Assembly (NCBI GenBank): GCA_947629175.1
Contig: CANRCT010000007.1
Span: 1-64,000, forward strand
Length of the DNA stretch: 64,000 nucleotides
Origin: an uncultured Muribaculaceae bacterium
Lineage (GTDB): Bacteria > Bacteroidota > Bacteroidia > Bacteroidales > Muribaculaceae
Reading direction: 5' to 3'
The notes under the pieces were generated by a model that was given only the letters and a program-made list of their open reading frames with translations, was not told the DNA's origin and made no database searches. The position numbers and the translations under genes were made by a program. Shown here piece after piece: positions 61,066 through 64,000 of this stretch. Positions within the stretch are counted from its first letter, which is position 1, and each line of letters starts with the position of its first letter.

Positions 61066-62358
61066 ATGAATGTAAGTATTATAACCGCTCTTCAGCCGAC
61101 TGTGGTGGCCGGCACACTCCTTTTCCTTCTGGTAACGCTGCTGCTTGTAGTGATACTGCTTGTGGCCAAGCGGTATCTGGTGCATACCGGCAAGGTCAGC
61201 ATCGAGATCAACGGCGAGCGCCGTCTTGAGGCCGATTCGGGCAAATCGCTGCTGTCCACTATGGCCGACAACAATGTGTTTCTGCCGAGCGCCTGCGGCG
61301 GCAAAGGCAGCTGCGGACAATGCAAGGTGCAGGTGTTCGAGGGTGGCGGCGACGTGCTTCCCACCGAGGCCGTGCATTTCACCCGCAAGGAGATGAAGGA
61401 TTCCTGGCGTCTGGGATGCCAGGTGAAGGTGAAGCAGGATATGAAGATCGGCGTACCCGCTTCGGTGCTCGACATCAAGGAGTGGGAGTGCGAGGTGATA
61501 TCCAACCGCAATGTGGCCACATTCATCAAGGAGTTTATCGTGGCTCTGCCGCCGGGAGAGCATATGGATTTCCTTCCCGGATCATACGCCCAGATCAAGA
61601 TCCCGCCCTATGAGATGGACTATGACCGCGACATCGACAAGAGCCTTATCGGCGACGAATATCTGCCGGCGTGGGAGAAGTTCGGACTGTTCACGCTCAA
61701 ATGCCGCAACACCGAGACTACCGTACGCGCCTACTCCATGGCCAACTATCCGGCCGAGGGCGACCGCATAATGCTCACCGTGCGCATAGCCACGCCTCCG
61801 TTCAAGCCGAAGCCTCAGGTAGGCTTCCAGGACGTGATGCCGGGCATAGCGTCGAGCTATATCTTTACGCTCAAGCCGGGCGACAAGGTGCGCATGAGCG
61901 GCCCTTACGGCGACTTCCATCCGATTTTCGACTCGAAAAAGGAGATGATGTGGATAGGCGGAGGCGCGGGTATGGCCCCGCTGCGGGCGCAGATCATGCA
62001 CATGACGCGCACGCTGCATACCACCGACCGTGTGATGAATTACTTCTATGGAGCACGTGCGCTCAACGAGGTGTTCTATCTCCAGGACTTCCTGCAGCTT
62101 GAGAAGGATTTCCCCAACTTCCACTTCCATCTGGCTCTCGACCGGCCCGATCCGGCAGCCGATGCGGCGGGAGTGAAGTATACTCCGGGATTTGTCCATC
62201 AGGTGATCTACGATACCTATCTGAAGAATCACGAGGATCCCGAGGATATCGAATATTACATGTGCGGCCCGGGCCCGATGAGCGCGGCTGTCAACAAGAT
62301 GCTCGACTCGCTCGGAGTAGAACCCGAAAATATTCATTATGATAATTTCGGGGGATAA
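61066..62358 (+). CDS. nqrF: Na+-translocating NADH-quinone reductase subunit F
   Basis: 2Fe-2S motif CGGKGSCGQCKV, RAYSMANYP, YYMCGPGPMSAAV. Confidence 0.96.
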   Translation: MNVSIITALQPTVVAGTLLFLLVTLLLVVILLVAKRYLVHTGKVSIEINGERRLEADSGKSLLSTMADNNVFLPSACGGKGSCGQCKVQVFEGGGDVLPTEAVHFTRKEMKDSWRLGCQVKVKQDMKIGVPASVLDIKEWECEVISNRNVATFIKEFIVALPPGEHMDFLPGSYAQIKIPPYEMDYDRDIDKSLIGDEYLPAWEKFGLFTLKCRNTETTVRAYSMANYPAEGDRIMLTVRIATPPFKPKPQVGFQDVMPGIASSYIFTLKPGDKVRMSGPYGDFHPIFDSKKEMMWIGGGAGMAPLRAQIMHMTRTLHTTDRVMNYFYGARALNEVFYLQDFLQLEKDFPNFHFHLALDRPDPAADAAGVKYTPGFVHQVIYDTYLKNHEDPEDIEYYMCGPGPMSAAVNKMLDSLGVEPENIHYDNFGG

Positions 62359-62401
62359 AATCTGACAGATCAAAAGTTACATAATTCATGGTAATCAGGG
62401 G

Positions 62402-62437
62402 TGCGCGATGATGTGAATCATTGCGCATCATTTTTTT
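62402..62437 (+). terminator. nqr operon terminator
   Basis: tgcgcgatgat-gtga-atcattgcgca then T-run. Confidence 0.85.
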
Positions 62438-62470
62438 GATGGTATGGAGAGGCCGGTGCCTTAGTGGCGT

Positions 62471-63256
62471 TCAGGCAATTCTGAACAGCCGCTCGGCGTT
62501 GGCCGAGGTGGTATCCGCTATTTCTTCGGGTGACTTTCCGAGTATTTCGGCCATGCGGGCGGCTGTATGCACAAGATATGCGCTCTCGTTGCGCCTCCCG
62601 CGCATAGGCACCGGGGCGAGATATGGCGCGTCGGTCTCGAGCAGCAGGCGGTCGGCCGGTATCTCTTTTATCGCTTCGGGCAGGGTGGAGCGTTTGAATG
62701 TAAGTATGCCGTTGATGCCGAAATAATACTTACCGGCCCTCAGTATGCGCCGTGCATCCTCCGGATCGCCTCCGAAGCTGTGCATCACGGCCTGTACGGC
62801 AGGGTGTCCCTGCATCACTTCCAGTGTCTCGTCGAGCGCGTTGCGGCAGTGGATTATTACCGGCAGACAGAGTTCTTCAGCCATTGCGAGCTGAGCGTCG
62901 AATGCTTCCATCTGCTGGTCGCGCCGCGAGGAGTCCCAGTAGAGGTCGATGCCTACTTCGCCAACAGCCACATAGGCGCCCGCACGGATTTCCGACTCCA
63001 CTATTGAGAGCGCTTCGCGCCAGTCGTCGGCCACTTCGGTGGGGTGCAGACCCATCGCCATGGAGACACGCCCCGGATGGGCTGCAGCAAGCCGTTTCAT
63101 CGGCTCTATGGTGGTCAGATCCACATTCGGGAAAATCATGTGGCCAACTCCGGCGCTTACGGCCCGGTCGACGGCATCGGGACTTTCAAAGGCGCCCTCC
63201 TCCGCCAGAAATTCAGGGAGGTAGAGGTGAGTGTGGGTGTCGATCAGTCCGATCAT
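62471..63256 (-). CDS. tatD: TatD-family metal-dependent hydrolase
   Basis: MIGLIDTHTHLYLPEF, GEVGIDLYWD, LLLETDAPYLAPVPMRGRRNE; start at internal ATG overlapping the upstream stop. Confidence 0.93.
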   Translation of the reverse strand: MIGLIDTHTHLYLPEFLAEEGAFESPDAVDRAVSAGVGHMIFPNVDLTTIEPMKRLAAAHPGRVSMAMGLHPTEVADDWREALSIVESEIRAGAYVAVGEVGIDLYWDSSRRDQQMEAFDAQLAMAEELCLPVIIHCRNALDETLEVMQGHPAVQAVMHSFGGDPEDARRILRAGKYYFGINGILTFKRSTLPEAIKEIPADRLLLETDAPYLAPVPMRGRRNESAYLVHTAARMAEILGKSPEEIADTTSANAERLFRIA

Positions 63257-64000
63257 CTCGTGCGGTCGACTGTGAGCATGGCAAGATCGGTGAAGAACTT
63301 CATCGGCACGGGCTGCAGGTCGAGAGTCCGCAGCCGCGCCACGGCGTCGTCGGCATAGCGGCGTATCAGCTGCAGGCAGCGGCCGGGCAGACCGAGCCGG
63401 TCGTAGACGCCCCGCACGCGGTCGATCTTTACTTTCCGCTCCGAGGGCGACTCCATTTCCCCTGCTATGGCGCCGGTGGTATCCTCGGCGAGGGCGTTGA
63501 TGAGGAGCCATGTCTTTTTGTCGCACGCAATGTCGCCTCCTATCTGCTTGCCGAAAGTTGCGGGGTCGCCGTAGGTGTCGAGATAGTCGTCGCGCAGCTG
63601 GAATGCCAGTCCGAGGCTTTCGCCGTAGCCGTAGAATGCGTCGATCGCTCTCTTGTCGCCTCCCGCCATGATGGCGCCGAGCGCGCAGGCGCATCCGAGG
63701 AGTACCGACGTCTTCAGCCGTATCATCTCCATGTATTCGTCGACGGTCACGTCGGTGCGGCTCTCGAAGTCCATGTCGAGCTGCTGGCCTTCGTAGATCT
63801 CCATTGCCGTGCGGTTGAAGATGTCGAGCGCCGGCCGCAGCTGCCGCCCGTCGCACCCTTTCATCATCGCGATGGAGGCAAGTGTCAGCATGGCGTCGCC
63901 GGAGAGGATGGCTGTGGCTTCGTTCCACTGGCGGTGGACGGTCGGACGGCCGCGGCGCATGTCGGCGCGATCCATGACGTCGTCGTGGAGTAGCGTGAAG
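63253..64000 (-). CDS. Polyprenyl synthetase (5' end beyond window)
   Basis: LLHDDVMDRADMRRGRPTVHRQWNEATAILSGDAML; reading frame stays open to window end. Confidence 0.92.
   Translation of the reverse strand, partial: FTLLHDDVMDRADMRRGRPTVHRQWNEATAILSGDAMLTLASIAMMKGCDGRQLRPALDIFNRTAMEIYEGQQLDMDFESRTDVTVDEYMEMIRLKTSVLLGCACALGAIMAGGDKRAIDAFYGYGESLGLAFQLRDDYLDTYGDPATFGKQIGGDIACDKKTWLLINALAEDTTGAIAGEMESPSERKVKIDRVRGVYDRLGLPGRCLQLIRRYADDAVARLRTLDLQPVPMKFFTDLAMLTVDRTR

Overview
The window is a gene-dense chromosomal segment from a Bacteroidales bacterium. The proteins look Muribaculaceae-like; this lineage call is an inference from protein style, TAnnTTTG promoters and T9SS/Nqr content. Most of it is housekeeping: purB, aroA, pepD, tsaE, trpS, groES-groL, tcdA, a methylmalonyl-CoA epimerase/decarboxylase cluster, exbB-exbD-exbD-tonB, a complete nqrABCDEF operon, tatD and a truncated polyprenyl synthetase. 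Accessory or unusual parts: (i) an AT-rich locus at the left edge with a Cys-rich NVEALA-like peptide gene, a 6-bladed beta-propeller lipoprotein, and what looks like a decayed second NVEALA-like peptide in frame after the propeller stop codon; (ii) a TIR-SEL1 protein; (iii) a RelB/YafQ-like toxin-antitoxin pair; (iv) tandem propeller lipoprotein paralogs; (v) a divergent pair of Ser-type sulfatases with apparently interlocked promoters; (vi) a T9SS-linked block (porX, two ~2,100-aa tandem paralogs with T9SS-like C-terminal tails, porW/sprE); (vii) a degenerate RAYT (Y1 transposase) with dispersed REP-like palindromes, one showing compensatory change; (viii) 9-nt AGCTANNAT repeat arrays following strong terminators; and (ix) a candidate sigma-54 promoter upstream of groES. 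All calls are from reading the sequence; no database search was run.
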